From NCBI GenBank assembly GCA_947443645.1, contig CANEXF010000002.1, forward strand, positions 1-64,000: a stretch of DNA of 64,000 nt. Reading direction: 5' to 3'. Made by a program: the position numbers and the translations under genes. This DNA comes from Comamonadaceae bacterium (GTDB lineage Bacteria; Pseudomonadota; Gammaproteobacteria; Burkholderiales; Burkholderiaceae_C). Shown here in pieces: positions 42,463 to 51,167 of this stretch (the stretch's first letter is position 1; every line of letters starts with the position of its first letter). The notes under the pieces are model-generated. The model worked only from the letters and a program-made list of their open reading frames with translations, was not told where the DNA came from and did not search any database.

Positions 42463-43259
42463 CCGAAATTCTTCCGGTCAGACGCGTGCTCTGCACCGCT
42501 CAATGCGGCCAGCCCGTGCAGCACATTGCCGACCACGATCACGCTGGGGCTTTGCAGGCCTTCGCGCTCTATGGTTTCGCGCAATGCGCACAGCGTGGTC
42601 ACAGCATGACGCTGTGCTGGCAGGCTGGCGTTCTGAATGATCGCCACTGGCGTTTGAGCGTCCAGACCCTGCAGCAACTGGTCCTGGATATGTTGCGAGC
42701 CGGTCACGCCCATGTAGATCACCAGCGTCAGCCTGGCCTGCGCGGCGGTGGCCGCCAGCGCGGCCCAGTCGCAGCCTTCGTCGCCTGGCTTGGCATGGCC
42801 GGTCACAAACACCACGCCATGCGCGTGTTGGCGGTGCGTGAGCGGCACGCCCAATGAGGTCACGGCAGCCAGGCCGGCGGTGATGCCGTTGATGACTTGA
42901 ACTTCAATGCCGGCGGCGCGCAAGTGCTCGACTTCCTCACCACCACGGCCAAAAATGAAGGGATCGCCGCCTTTGAGGCGCACCACCTTGTCGCCCTCGC
43001 GCACGGCCATCAGCATGAGCTTTTCAATAAAGGCCTGCGGCGTTGACTTGCAGCCGCCACGCTTGCCAACATAGACGACGCGTGCTGCGGGATTGGCAAA
43101 AGCCACGATTTCTTCGCTGACCAGGTCGTCCACAAACAGCACCGTGGCAGCCTGAATGGCTTTGAGGGCCTTGAGCGTGAGCAGCTCGGGGTCACCCGGC
43201 CCCGCGCCCACCAGCGTGCAGCTGCCGTTGCCGGCGAGAAAATAAGAATTGTTGTTCAT
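42459..43259 (-). CDS. cobA: Uroporphyrinogen-III C-methyltransferase (CobA/SUMT)
   Basis: 266 aa. It doubly methylates uroporphyrinogen III to precorrin-2, the precursor of siroheme. Landmarks: VGAGPGDPELLTLKALKAIQAATVLFVDDLVS, YVGKRGGCKSTPQ, VVRLKGGDPFIFGRGGEEVEHLRAAGIEVQVINGITAGLA and VIYMGVTGSQHI. Single-domain SUMT without the CysG oxidase/chelatase part. It ends the nitrate operon and so supplies the siroheme of NirB. Overlaps ybiB by ATGA. Confidence 0.96.
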   Translation of the reverse strand: MNNNSYFLAGNGSCTLVGAGPGDPELLTLKALKAIQAATVLFVDDLVSEEIVAFANPAARVVYVGKRGGCKSTPQAFIEKLMLMAVREGDKVVRLKGGDPFIFGRGGEEVEHLRAAGIEVQVINGITAGLAAVTSLGVPLTHRQHAHGVVFVTGHAKPGDEGCDWAALAATAAQARLTLVIYMGVTGSQHIQDQLLQGLDAQTPVAIIQNASLPAQRHAVTTLCALRETIEREGLQSPSVIVVGNVLHGLAALSGAEHASDRKNFG

Positions 43260-44167
43260 AGTTGAACCACTAGACGCAAGATGTGTTCCACCTGCCGGGC
43301 AATCGACGCCGGAACGGCTCGCTCACCGGCCAATACGGATTGAATATACGCCGCTGTGCTGGCCGCGTCGGTTGTTTTTGGCAGATCGGGCAGCTTGGGC
43401 AGTGTGCCGCTCTGGGCCGCTTGCAGCAGTTGGCGCTGGCCACCCACAAAGGCTTCCATTTGCGGCATGCGGCGTGCGTCGGCCACCACTTCGCCTTCGG
43501 TGCCGCGCAGCAGCATGGCATTGGCCTGGATCAGCTCGAAGGTCTGGCCCATGGACAGCGCATATTCGGGATGCGTGTAGCTGCTGAGCACCAGGCTTTT
43601 CCCCAGGCAGGGATTCATGATCTTGACCAGGCTGTGCGCCGGATTGCGCAGGCCCACGGCACGGCGCACGTCCAGCAGACGTTTGAGCGCCGGACAAAGC
43701 AGTTCGGTCGGGACAAATGCCAGTTCGCCGGGCGCTATTGAATCAATAGCTGTTTGCGCCGGTATGCCAAGGGCTAGCAGCACTTCTGATGCAAAAACGC
43801 GGCTGGATTCGGTGGGGCTGCCATGGATCAGAACGGCCAGGCCTTCCCGCGCGAGCAACAAGGCCAGCAAAGGCGTGAGCACGGGCAGCTTGCGCGCACC
43901 GTTGTAGCTCGGCAGCACCACGGTGGGTGAATTTGCGCTGTTTGCGGGCAGGTGGTTCAGCCGCTGGTGTGTGGCGTCGAGAAAGCCAGCCATTTCTTCA
44001 GGTGTTTCGCCCTTGATGCGCATGGCCAGGCAAAAGGCGCCGATTTCGAGGTCGGTCACGACGCCGTCAAGTACTTGCCCCATCAGGTCTGCGGCCTGGG
44101 CGCGCGACAAAGGCCGGGCACCGTCTTTGCCGCGCCCGATTTCCTTGATGTACTGACTGATGCTCAT
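43256..44167 (-). CDS. ybiB: DNA-binding protein YbiB (TrpD2 family)
   Basis: 303 aa. Glycosyltransferase-3-like fold related to anthranilate phosphoribosyltransferase: SISQYIKEIGRGKDGARPLSRAQAADLMGQVLDG and VVTDLEIGAFCLAMRIKGET at the N-terminus, VLPSYNGARKLPVLTPLLALLLAREGL in the middle. TrpD2 proteins bind nucleic acid and have no known enzyme activity; a place next to nitrate genes is common in Burkholderiales but unexplained. Residues near 136-146 (AQTAIDSIAPG) lie in a dispersed repeat. Start at ATG 44167. Confidence 0.9.
   Translation of the reverse strand: MSISQYIKEIGRGKDGARPLSRAQAADLMGQVLDGVVTDLEIGAFCLAMRIKGETPEEMAGFLDATHQRLNHLPANSANSPTVVLPSYNGARKLPVLTPLLALLLAREGLAVLIHGSPTESSRVFASEVLLALGIPAQTAIDSIAPGELAFVPTELLCPALKRLLDVRRAVGLRNPAHSLVKIMNPCLGKSLVLSSYTHPEYALSMGQTFELIQANAMLLRGTEGEVVADARRMPQMEAFVGGQRQLLQAAQSGTLPKLPDLPKTTDAASTAAYIQSVLAGERAVPASIARQVEHILRLVVQL
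43731..43760. repeat. AT-centred dispersed repeat inside ybiB
   Basis: GCTATTG-AAT-CAATAGC hairpin (43734-43750) flanked by GGCGC and GCGCC. It is in frame within ybiB and encodes the Gln-Thr-Ala-Ile-Asp-Ser-Ile stretch. Confidence 0.68.
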
Positions 44168-44252
44168 GAGATGTTGTGCCCTTGCGGCCATTGTCGGCTA
44201 AGGCAGATAACCTAGGCTTATTAGCTTAAGCCTCACGCCCGGCTTGAAGCGC

Positions 44253-47156
44253 TCAGGCGATTTGCTTGATCGCGATCACGCTGCGCTGTGCTGCCTGGCC
44301 TGCAGCGGGCGCGGCATTTCGGGCGTCGCGCACACGGCGTTTGAGCTCGGGTATGCAGGAGCCGCAATTGGTGCCGCATTTCAAGCTGTCCTGCAGCGCT
44401 GCCAGCCGCTCCTGGTCCGTTGCGAGATAGCCTGCGCCGCTGCTTCCAAGGCTGATGCCCTGGCTCAATAACTGCAGCTGCGCGTCAATCGCTGTATCGG
44501 TGACGTTCAGGCAGGTGCAAACCAGCTTGCCGCGCGTTTGAATCGCCACTGGCGCCTTGGCGCCCGGCAACAGCAAGAGACGGCCGTAAGCCTGTGCCGG
44601 TAGTTCATCCTGCAGCAGGGTTTTGATCCATGCCTCGGCACTGGTGTCACCGGCCAGCAAGAAGCCAAGCAGCTCGGCATGCTGGTCCACACGTTGCAGG
44701 CGCGCACTGCGGCGCTGGCCTTTGTTCCTGTCGGCATAACGCAGAACGTCCGCGCCATCCAGACCCAGAATGCGTTCAATGCTGGCCAGTATTTCATCCG
44801 CAGGCGCTTCATGGCCCGCGGCACGAAACAGCACACCGCCTCGCTCGCGGCCTGGCGCTCCAGCTAACGGCGTGTTGTTTGAAAACGGCACACAACTGGT
44901 GAAGGCAAAGGCCTTCATGAAGGGCTTGAGCTGCTCGCGCGCAGTGAGTGCCGTGTCGTCGGGCAGCCAGGCCATGGCTAGCAGCGACCAGGGCAGCTCG
45001 GCCTTGAGAATCTTGACGGCCGCATGCTTGAGCTCGGGTTGCTTGGAGCTCGGGCAATACGCCGAGGTGGTCAGCGCATTAATGCCTGCCAGTGGCTCGC
45101 CTATGCTGGACACGCCGCTCAAATACTCCTCACCCCAGTGCATGGCGATGAAGGCCTGGCTTACCGCTACTTCGGCGCTGGCCTGCAGCGGCACGACGAT
45201 GGAGCCACGTTTGGACGTCACTTGCACCAGATCACCGTCCTTGAGCAGCCTGCGCGCCATGTCGCTGGCATTCATCTGCACGCATGGCTCGGCCACATGG
45301 CCAAACAGCCGGCCCAGCGTGCCGGTGCGGCTCATGCCATGCCACTGGTCACGCAGTCGACCGGTGGTCAGGGAAAACGGAAAGCGCGATTCGCGCGGCT
45401 CTGCGACCGGCTTGTAGACGGTGTTGACAAAGCGCGCCTTGCCGTCTTCGGTCGGGAAGATACCGTCTTCATAAAGCCTGGTCTTGCCCGTGCTTTCGCC
45501 AGTTTTTAAAGGCCATTGCTGGGGCGCGGCTTCCAGCATCGCGTAGCTCATGCCGGTGATGTCCAGGTCGCGCCCGCGGGTGGACTCGCGGTGTTCATTC
45601 CAGATCGCCTCTATGCCCGCGGTTTCGTCGGTCAGCGAATAGGGAAAAAGGGTTGGGCGCAGCGGCTGCAGCAAGGCCTCCAGCCGCTGCGCAAACTCCA
45701 CCGCAATCGACCAGTCGTGGCGCGCTTCGCCTGGCGGTTTGACGGCCGGCCTGACGCGGCTGATGCGTCGCTCGCTGTTGGTGACCGTGCCCATTTTTTC
45801 GCCCCAGGTGCTGGCCGGCAACAACAGGTCGGCGTAGTCGCAACTCGAAGGCGTGGCAAAAGCTTCCTGCACGATCACCAGTTCTGCGCGCTCCAGCGCG
45901 CGGCGCACGGTGGCCTGGTCGGGCATGGACTGGGCGGGATTGGTGCAGGCAATCCAGAGTGCCTTGATTTCACCATCGGCCGCGGCCTCAAACATCTCGA
46001 CAGCCGACTTGCCCGGCTTGTAGGGCACGCTGGCTATGCCCCAGAGCGCCGCAACTTCAGCGCGGTGATCAGGGTTAGCCATGTCCCGGTGCCCGCTCAT
46101 GAGGTTGGCCAGGCCGCCGACTTCACGGCCGCCCATGGCATTGGGCTGGCCGGTCAGCGAAAACGGTCCTGCGCCGGGCTTGCCAATCTGGGCTGTGGCC
46201 AGATGCAGGTTGATCAGTGCCGCATTTTTTGCCGTGCCGCTGCTGGACTGGTTCAGGCCCTGGCAGTACAGGCTCAGTGTTGCGGCGGATGTTGCGAACA
46301 TTTTCGCCGCCGCAAACAGGTCTTCCTTTTTGATGCCGCAGGTCTCGGCCACCAGCTCGGGGGTGTAGTCACGCACGGTGGCCTTGAGCGCCTCAAAGCC
46401 GGTGGTGTGCGCGGCGATGTAGGCCGTGTCGGTCCAGCCTTCCCACAGCATGAGGTGCAGCATGCCGTTGAACAAGGACACATCGGTGCCGGGCTGGATA
46501 GGCAAATACAGGTCGGCAATCTCGGCGGTATCGGTGCGGCGCGGGTCGCAAAAAATAATCTTCAGCGCCGGATTGGCGGCCTTGGCGTCCTCAATGCGCC
46601 TGAACAGGATGGGGTGCGCGTAGGCGGTGTTGCTGCCGACAATGAAGATGCACTGCGCATGGTTCACGTCGTCGTAGCAGCTTGGCGGCGCATCGGCGCC
46701 CAGTGTCTGCTTGTAGCCGGCGACCGCGCTGCTCATGCACAGGCGCGAGTTGGTGTCGACGTTGTTGGTGCCCAGCAGGCCCTTGGCCAGCTTGTTGAAG
46801 ACGTAATAGTCTTCGGTCAGCAACTGGCCGGAGATGTAAAAGCCGACCGCATCGGCGCCGTGCTCGCCAATGATCTGGGCAAAGCTTTCAGCTGCGAATG
46901 TCAGCGCGCTGTCCCAGGACAGCCGTTTGGGCGCCTCATGCCTGTGCTCACGCCGCATCGGGTAGAGCAGCCGTGTTTGCCGCGTGACGGATGCCGACGC
47001 CGTCAGCGCCAGCGTCGAACCCTTGGTGCACAGCCGTCCAAAGTTGGCAGGATGGTCCGGGTCACCCCTGACACCTGTGATCTGCTCTGCAGTGGACTCA
47101 ATGATCACGCCGCACCCCACCCCACAGTAGGGGCAGGTTGATCGTGTTTGCTTCAC
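44253..47156 (-). CDS. nasA: Assimilatory nitrate reductase, catalytic subunit
   Basis: 967 aa. Reduces nitrate to nitrite in the cytoplasm with Mo-bis-MGD. An N-terminal [4Fe-4S] site starts with STCPYCGVGCGV (about 7-18) and ends at GRLCTKG; the molybdopterin domains follow (YFISGQLLTEDYYVFNKL-type region, GTNNVDTNSRLCMSSAV, LFGHVAEPC near 680). A Bfd-like [2Fe-2S] domain at the C-terminus has LVCTCLNVTDTAI and CGTNCGSCIPEL. The upstream in-frame part from 47240 is repeat sequence, so I start at GTG 47156. AGGCTTA-6nt-TAAGCCT (44214-44233) follows the gene. Confidence 0.94.
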   Translation of the reverse strand: MKQTRSTCPYCGVGCGVIIESTAEQITGVRGDPDHPANFGRLCTKGSTLALTASASVTRQTRLLYPMRREHRHEAPKRLSWDSALTFAAESFAQIIGEHGADAVGFYISGQLLTEDYYVFNKLAKGLLGTNNVDTNSRLCMSSAVAGYKQTLGADAPPSCYDDVNHAQCIFIVGSNTAYAHPILFRRIEDAKAANPALKIIFCDPRRTDTAEIADLYLPIQPGTDVSLFNGMLHLMLWEGWTDTAYIAAHTTGFEALKATVRDYTPELVAETCGIKKEDLFAAAKMFATSAATLSLYCQGLNQSSSGTAKNAALINLHLATAQIGKPGAGPFSLTGQPNAMGGREVGGLANLMSGHRDMANPDHRAEVAALWGIASVPYKPGKSAVEMFEAAADGEIKALWIACTNPAQSMPDQATVRRALERAELVIVQEAFATPSSCDYADLLLPASTWGEKMGTVTNSERRISRVRPAVKPPGEARHDWSIAVEFAQRLEALLQPLRPTLFPYSLTDETAGIEAIWNEHRESTRGRDLDITGMSYAMLEAAPQQWPLKTGESTGKTRLYEDGIFPTEDGKARFVNTVYKPVAEPRESRFPFSLTTGRLRDQWHGMSRTGTLGRLFGHVAEPCVQMNASDMARRLLKDGDLVQVTSKRGSIVVPLQASAEVAVSQAFIAMHWGEEYLSGVSSIGEPLAGINALTTSAYCPSSKQPELKHAAVKILKAELPWSLLAMAWLPDDTALTAREQLKPFMKAFAFTSCVPFSNNTPLAGAPGRERGGVLFRAAGHEAPADEILASIERILGLDGADVLRYADRNKGQRRSARLQRVDQHAELLGFLLAGDTSAEAWIKTLLQDELPAQAYGRLLLLPGAKAPVAIQTRGKLVCTCLNVTDTAIDAQLQLLSQGISLGSSGAGYLATDQERLAALQDSLKCGTNCGSCIPELKRRVRDARNAAPAAGQAAQRSVIAIKQIA

Positions 47157-47157
47157 G

Positions 47158-47266
47158 CCCTCTCCCACTGGGAGAGGACGGGGGTGAGGGCGCCCCGTAT
47201 TGCCTGGGTTGGTCACGCTGGTCACGCCGCTGGCCCTCACCCTAGCCCTCTCCCAGAGGGAGAGGA
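47158..47266. repeat. Inverted pair of CCCTCTCCC/GGGAGAGG elements
   Basis: Unit A (47158-47192) carries CCCTCTCCCACTGGGAGAGG then GGGGGTGAGGGC; unit B (47233-47266) carries GCCCTCACCCTAGCCCTCTC then CCAGAGGGAGAGG in the opposite orientation. The pair fills the nirD-nasA junction. B supplies the last codons of nirD (SPLPLGEG) and A sits just upstream of the nasA start. Confidence 0.82.
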
Positions 47267-47637
47267 GACAAGAGTTTTGGCCCGGCCGCCGGCCGCGTCA
47301 GGTCTATCGCCAGTGTCGCGAGTTCTGCGGCATCAAGGTGCACCGCGCCGTCTGCAACGCGCACGCTGAATTTTGGTGTGCAGCCTTCATCAGGCGCTTT
47401 GGCGCAGCCGCCTTCGAGGTCTATGGTCCAGTTGTGCAGCGGGCAGGCCACGCTGGTGCCAAACACGATGCCCTGGCTCAGTGGCCCGCCTTTGTGCGGG
47501 CAGCGGTCCAGCAGCGCGAACACGCCGTCCACTTCATTGCGAAACACAGCCACGTCCAGGCCGTGCGCGCGCGCCACGCGGCGCGAGCCCAGCACCGGGA
47601 TGTCAGTGACCAGGCAGATTTTTTTCCATTCAGACAT
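47242..47637 (-). CDS. nirD: Nitrite reductase small subunit NirD
   Basis: 131 aa Rieske-like protein, partner of NirB. VLGSRRVARAHGLDVAVFRNEVDGVFALLDRCPHKGGPLSQGIVFGTSVACPLHNWTIDLEGGCA shows C-P-H-K-G and C-P-L-H-N-W Rieske [2Fe-2S] ligands, although many NirD proteins lack the cluster. The last eight residues (SPLPLGEG) are encoded by a dispersed repeat, so the native C-terminus was probably shorter or different. Confidence 0.93.
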   Translation of the reverse strand: MSEWKKICLVTDIPVLGSRRVARAHGLDVAVFRNEVDGVFALLDRCPHKGGPLSQGIVFGTSVACPLHNWTIDLEGGCAKAPDEGCTPKFSVRVADGAVHLDAAELATLAIDLTRPAAGPKLLSPLPLGEG

Positions 47638-47660
47638 GGTGTTTACTCGTTTTTTTAAGT

Positions 47661-50123
47661 TCAGGCCGGAGCGAGCTTTTCAAATTGCCGTGTGTCCACC
47701 GCTGCGTCCTTGAAATCGAACCAGGGATCGGGCTCGCCGTCGAGCGCAAATTGCAGGCGCTCCCACAATGCCTTGCGGCCTTCGTGGTCTTCAAGAATGC
47801 GTTTTTTGACATAGTCCAGGCCGACCCGGTTCACGTAATGCACGGTGCGCTCCAGGTACCAGCCCTCCTGGCGGTAGAGCTCGCAAAACGCGCCGGTGTA
47901 TTCCAGTACTTCCGCAGGCGTTTTCACCTTGGTGAAAAAGTGCGCCACCTCGGTCTTGATGCCACCATTGCCGGCGATATACATTTCCCAGCCGGAGTCA
48001 ACACCTATGATGCCGACGTCCTTGATGCCGGATTCGGCGCAATTGCGCGGGCAACCGCTGACGGCAAACTTGACCTTGTGCGGTGCGTACATGCGCCACA
48101 TCGCGCGTTCCAGGTCCTTGCCCATTTGCGTGGAGTCCTGCGTGCCCATGCGGCACCATTCGCTGCCGACACAGGTTTTGACGGTGCGCAGCGCCTTGGC
48201 GTAGGCATGTCCCGAAGGCATGCCGATGTCTTTCCAGACATTGACCAGGTCTTCTTTTTTCACGCCCAGCAGGTCAATGCGCTGGCCACCTGTGACCTTG
48301 ACTGTCGGGATCTTGTACTTGTCTACAGCGTCGGCAATCCGGCGCAACTCGCTGGAGGTCGTCTCGCCGCCCCACATGCGCGGGATCACGCTGTAGGTGC
48401 CGTCTTTTTGAATGTTTGCGTGGCTGCGCTCGTTGATGTAGCGGCTTTGCGGATCGTCCTTTGCCTCCTTGGGCCAGGTGCTGGTGACGTAGTAGTTGAT
48501 GGCCGGGCGGCAGCTGGCGCAGCCATTGGGCGTGCGCCAGGCCATGGTTTTGTAGACCTCGCCTATCGTGAGCAGTTTGTTGTCGCGTATCGCGTCACGC
48601 ACGGCCTGGTGGCCATGGTCGGTGCAGCTGCACATGGCTTTGAGCTTGGGCGTGGCCGAGTAGTCGCCGCCTGCAGTGAACATCAGTATCTGCTCGACCA
48701 GGCCGGTGCACGAGCCGCAAGACGCGCTGGCTTTGGTGTGCTTGCGCACTTCATCAAGCGTGAACAGACCTTTTTCCTTGATGGCCTTGCAGATCGCGCC
48801 TTTGGTCACGCCATTGCAACCACAGACTTCGGCGTTGTCCGGCATGCTTGCCGCCTTGCTGTGGCCTTCATGGCCGGTGTCGCCAATATTGGATTCGCCG
48901 AACATCAGCTTGTCGCGTATGCCCGCCACGCTGCGGCCATCCCTGAGGAGCTTGAAGTAGTAGCTGCCGTCGACGGTGTCGCCATAAAGGCAGGCGCCTA
49001 TCAGCTTGTCGTCCTTGATGACCAGTTTTTTGTAGACCCCGCCAAACGGGTCGCTCATGACGATCTCTTCGGCGCCGTCGCCGCCCATGAAGTCGCCGGC
49101 ACTGAACAGGTCTATGCCGGTGACCTTGAGTTTGGTTGAGGTCAGTGAGCCGGTGTAGCGGCCAATGCCGAACTGGGCCAGATGGTTGGCGGCGACCTTG
49201 GCCTGCTCGAACAGTGGCGCGACCAGGCCATAGGCAATGCCTCTGTGCGCGGCGCACTCTCCGACCGAGTAAACGCGCGCATCGGTCACGGTCTGCATGG
49301 TGTCGTTGACGACAATGCCCTTGTTGCAATGCAGGCGCATGGACTCGGCCAGTGCGGTGTTGGGGCGAATGCCGACGGCCATCACCACCAGATCGGTGGC
49401 TAGCTCGCTGCCGTCCTTGAATTTGATGGCTGTGACCCGGCCAGCTTTGCCGCCGTCTTCACTGCCTACCAACTCCTCGGTCTGCGCGCCCATCAGGAAC
49501 TTCAGGCCGCGATCTTCCAGCGACTTTTGCAGCAGCTTGCCGGCGACGCTGTCGAGCTGGCGCTCCATCAGCGTGGGCATGACATGCACGACGCTGACTT
49601 CCATGCCGCGCAGCATCAGGCCATTGGCCGCTTCCAGGCCCAGCAGGCCGCCACCAATGACCACGGCTTTTTTGTATTTGACGGACGCGTCAATCATGGC
49701 GTTGGTGTCGGCAATGTCGCGGTAGGCGATCACGCCTGCCAGTTCCTTGCCGGGAACAGGCAGCATGAATGGGTTGGAGCCGGTACACATCAGCAGGCGG
49801 TCGTAAGCGACTTGCGTGCCGTCTTCGGCGCGCACGACGCGCTTGATGCGGTCCACTTCAGCGACTTTTTTGCCCGCGTGCAGCGTGATGTGGTTGTCGC
49901 TGTACCAGTCCCAGTTGTTGAGCACGATCTCGTCCAGCGTCTGCTCGCCGGCCAGCACCGGGCTCAGCAGGATACGGTTGTAGTTGGGGTGCGGCTCGGC
50001 GCCAAAGACCGTGATGTCGTACATGTCGGGCGCGATTTTCAGCAGCTCCTCCAGCGTGCGCACACCGGCCATGCCGTTGCCCACCATCACCAGCTTTTGC
50101 TTCGTTTTTAATTGCATATCCAT
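47661..50123 (-). CDS. nirB: Nitrite reductase large subunit NirB
   Basis: 820 aa. NADH-dependent reduction of nitrite to ammonium. FAD/NAD domain: KLVMVGNGMAGVRTLEELL (about 10-28) and VVIGGGLLGLEAANGL. A Bfd-like [2Fe-2S] domain with VCGCNGVTKGAICKAI and SCGSCTGLVEQIL (about 425-475). A second CxxC-rich part, then the siroheme-[4Fe-4S] domain with TCVGSEWCRMGTQDS and FAVSGCPRNCAESGIKD (about 645-700). Depends on siroheme from the cobA branch in the same operon. Confidence 0.96.
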   Translation of the reverse strand: MDMQLKTKQKLVMVGNGMAGVRTLEELLKIAPDMYDITVFGAEPHPNYNRILLSPVLAGEQTLDEIVLNNWDWYSDNHITLHAGKKVAEVDRIKRVVRAEDGTQVAYDRLLMCTGSNPFMLPVPGKELAGVIAYRDIADTNAMIDASVKYKKAVVIGGGLLGLEAANGLMLRGMEVSVVHVMPTLMERQLDSVAGKLLQKSLEDRGLKFLMGAQTEELVGSEDGGKAGRVTAIKFKDGSELATDLVVMAVGIRPNTALAESMRLHCNKGIVVNDTMQTVTDARVYSVGECAAHRGIAYGLVAPLFEQAKVAANHLAQFGIGRYTGSLTSTKLKVTGIDLFSAGDFMGGDGAEEIVMSDPFGGVYKKLVIKDDKLIGACLYGDTVDGSYYFKLLRDGRSVAGIRDKLMFGESNIGDTGHEGHSKAASMPDNAEVCGCNGVTKGAICKAIKEKGLFTLDEVRKHTKASASCGSCTGLVEQILMFTAGGDYSATPKLKAMCSCTDHGHQAVRDAIRDNKLLTIGEVYKTMAWRTPNGCASCRPAINYYVTSTWPKEAKDDPQSRYINERSHANIQKDGTYSVIPRMWGGETTSSELRRIADAVDKYKIPTVKVTGGQRIDLLGVKKEDLVNVWKDIGMPSGHAYAKALRTVKTCVGSEWCRMGTQDSTQMGKDLERAMWRMYAPHKVKFAVSGCPRNCAESGIKDVGIIGVDSGWEMYIAGNGGIKTEVAHFFTKVKTPAEVLEYTGAFCELYRQEGWYLERTVHYVNRVGLDYVKKRILEDHEGRKALWERLQFALDGEPDPWFDFKDAAVDTRQFEKLAPA

Positions 50124-50153
50124 AGGTATCTCCAGTGGAAGGGTTTTATTCAG

Positions 50154-50245
50154 GAACGCCGCAGAACCGGCTTCGCGGGGCCGCTGGTGTTGCTCCCGTT
50201 GAGGGGGGCGCAGCTACGCGTAGCGAGCAAGCAACGGGGGTGGGC
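50154..50245. repeat. C-rich dispersed repeat between nirB and nrtD
   Basis: GCCGCAGAACCGGCTTCGCG, GGGCCGCTGGTG, GAGGGGGGCG and TACGCGTAGCGAGC match the family at 1-245. It fills the 126-bp gap inside the nitrate operon. Confidence 0.75.
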
Positions 50246-50249
50246 ATGT

Positions 50250-51059
50250 TCAGGCCGCTTTTTCCACATGCGCCTGGCGCGTGTAGAGAAAGTCAATCAC
50301 GGCTTTGCGGTAATGCAGGTATTGCGTGCTTTCCGCGAGCGCCACGCGGTTGCGCGGCCTGGCCAGCTCGATGCTGAGAACTTCACCTATGGTGGCTGAA
50401 GGACCGTTGGTCATCATCACGATCTTGTCCGACAGCAGCACCGCTTCGTCCACATCGTGGGTGACCATCACCACCGTGCTTTGGGTGTTGGCGACAATCT
50501 GCAGCAACTCGTCCTGCAGCTTGGCCCGGGTCAGCGCATCGAGGGCGCCAAAGGGCTCGTCGAGCAACAGCACCTTGGGCTCCATGGACAGCGCGCGCGC
50601 AATGCCGACCCGCTGCTTCATGCCACCAGAAATTTCGCCAGGACGTTTTTGCGCCGCTGCCGTGAGCCCGACCATGGCTAGCACCGCATCGGTGCGTGCC
50701 CTGAGCTGGGCCTTGTTCTCGCTGGTCGAAAACACCCGCTCGACCGCCAGGTAGACGTTTTCAAAGCAGGTCAGCCAGGGCAGCAGCGAGTGGTTTTGAA
50801 ACACCACGGCGCGCTCCGGACCGGGTCCGGCGATTTCCCGGTTGGCGCACAGCAGCGTGCCTTGTGTGGGCGTGGTCAGGCCGGCAATCAGGTTGAGCAG
50901 CGTGGATTTGCCGCAGCCGGAGTGGCCTATCAGCGTGACAAACTCGCCTTTGGCGACCGTCAGGTTGATGTTCTTGAGCGCGCAGAACGGACCTTTGCGG
51001 GTTTTAAAGGTCTGCTCCACGTCCTGGATTTCGATGTACTTGGTGGTCAATGAGGTCAT
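50250..51059 (-). CDS. nrtD: Nitrate ABC transporter ATP-binding protein
   Basis: 269 aa. Walker A GHSGCGKSTLLNLIAG (about 45-60), Q-loop VFQNHSLLPWLT, signature SGGMKQRVGIARAL (about 150), Walker B VLLLDEPFGALDALTR and H-loop VTHDVDEAVLLSD. NrtD/SsuB/TauB subfamily without the C-terminal binding domain of NrtC. The Met at 51059 is chosen because upstream in-frame residues (GGPRKRS) come from the repeat at 51080-51157. Confidence 0.94.
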   Translation of the reverse strand: MTSLTTKYIEIQDVEQTFKTRKGPFCALKNINLTVAKGEFVTLIGHSGCGKSTLLNLIAGLTTPTQGTLLCANREIAGPGPERAVVFQNHSLLPWLTCFENVYLAVERVFSTSENKAQLRARTDAVLAMVGLTAAAQKRPGEISGGMKQRVGIARALSMEPKVLLLDEPFGALDALTRAKLQDELLQIVANTQSTVVMVTHDVDEAVLLSDKIVMMTNGPSATIGEVLSIELARPRNRVALAESTQYLHYRKAVIDFLYTRQAHVEKAA

Positions 51060-51079
51060 GATGTGGCTCCGTTTGCGGG

Positions 51080-51157
51080 GACCACCGCGGAACCGGCTTT
51101 GCCGGGCCGCTGGTGGTGCCACCTTGAGGGGGAGGCGCCGAAGGCGCTTCGGGGGAG
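51080..51157. repeat. C-rich dispersed repeat between nrtB and nrtD
   Basis: CCGCGGAACCGGCTTTGCCG, GGCCGCTGGTGG and TTGAGGGGGAGGCGCCGAAG. A second copy of the same family within the nitrate operon. Confidence 0.75.
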
Positions 51158-51167
51158 AACTTTTATT

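Noticed and set aside
45516-47141. 541-codon open frame opposite nasA
   Set aside because: It lies fully antisense to a clear molybdoenzyme. Its product is rich in His, Gly and Arg with no family resemblance, typical of a GC-rich shadow frame.
47157-47240. Upstream extension of nasA to 47240
   Set aside because: The added residues (HPRPLPVGEG and similar) are the usual translation of the CCCTCTCCC repeat, not enzyme sequence.
47685-49139. 484-codon open frame opposite nirB
   Set aside because: Antisense shadow of a highly conserved gene; composition and lack of a ribosome site argue against coding.
51060-51122. Upstream extension of nrtD to 51122
   Set aside because: The extra 21 residues overlap the C-rich repeat; ABC ATPases start near the chosen Met.
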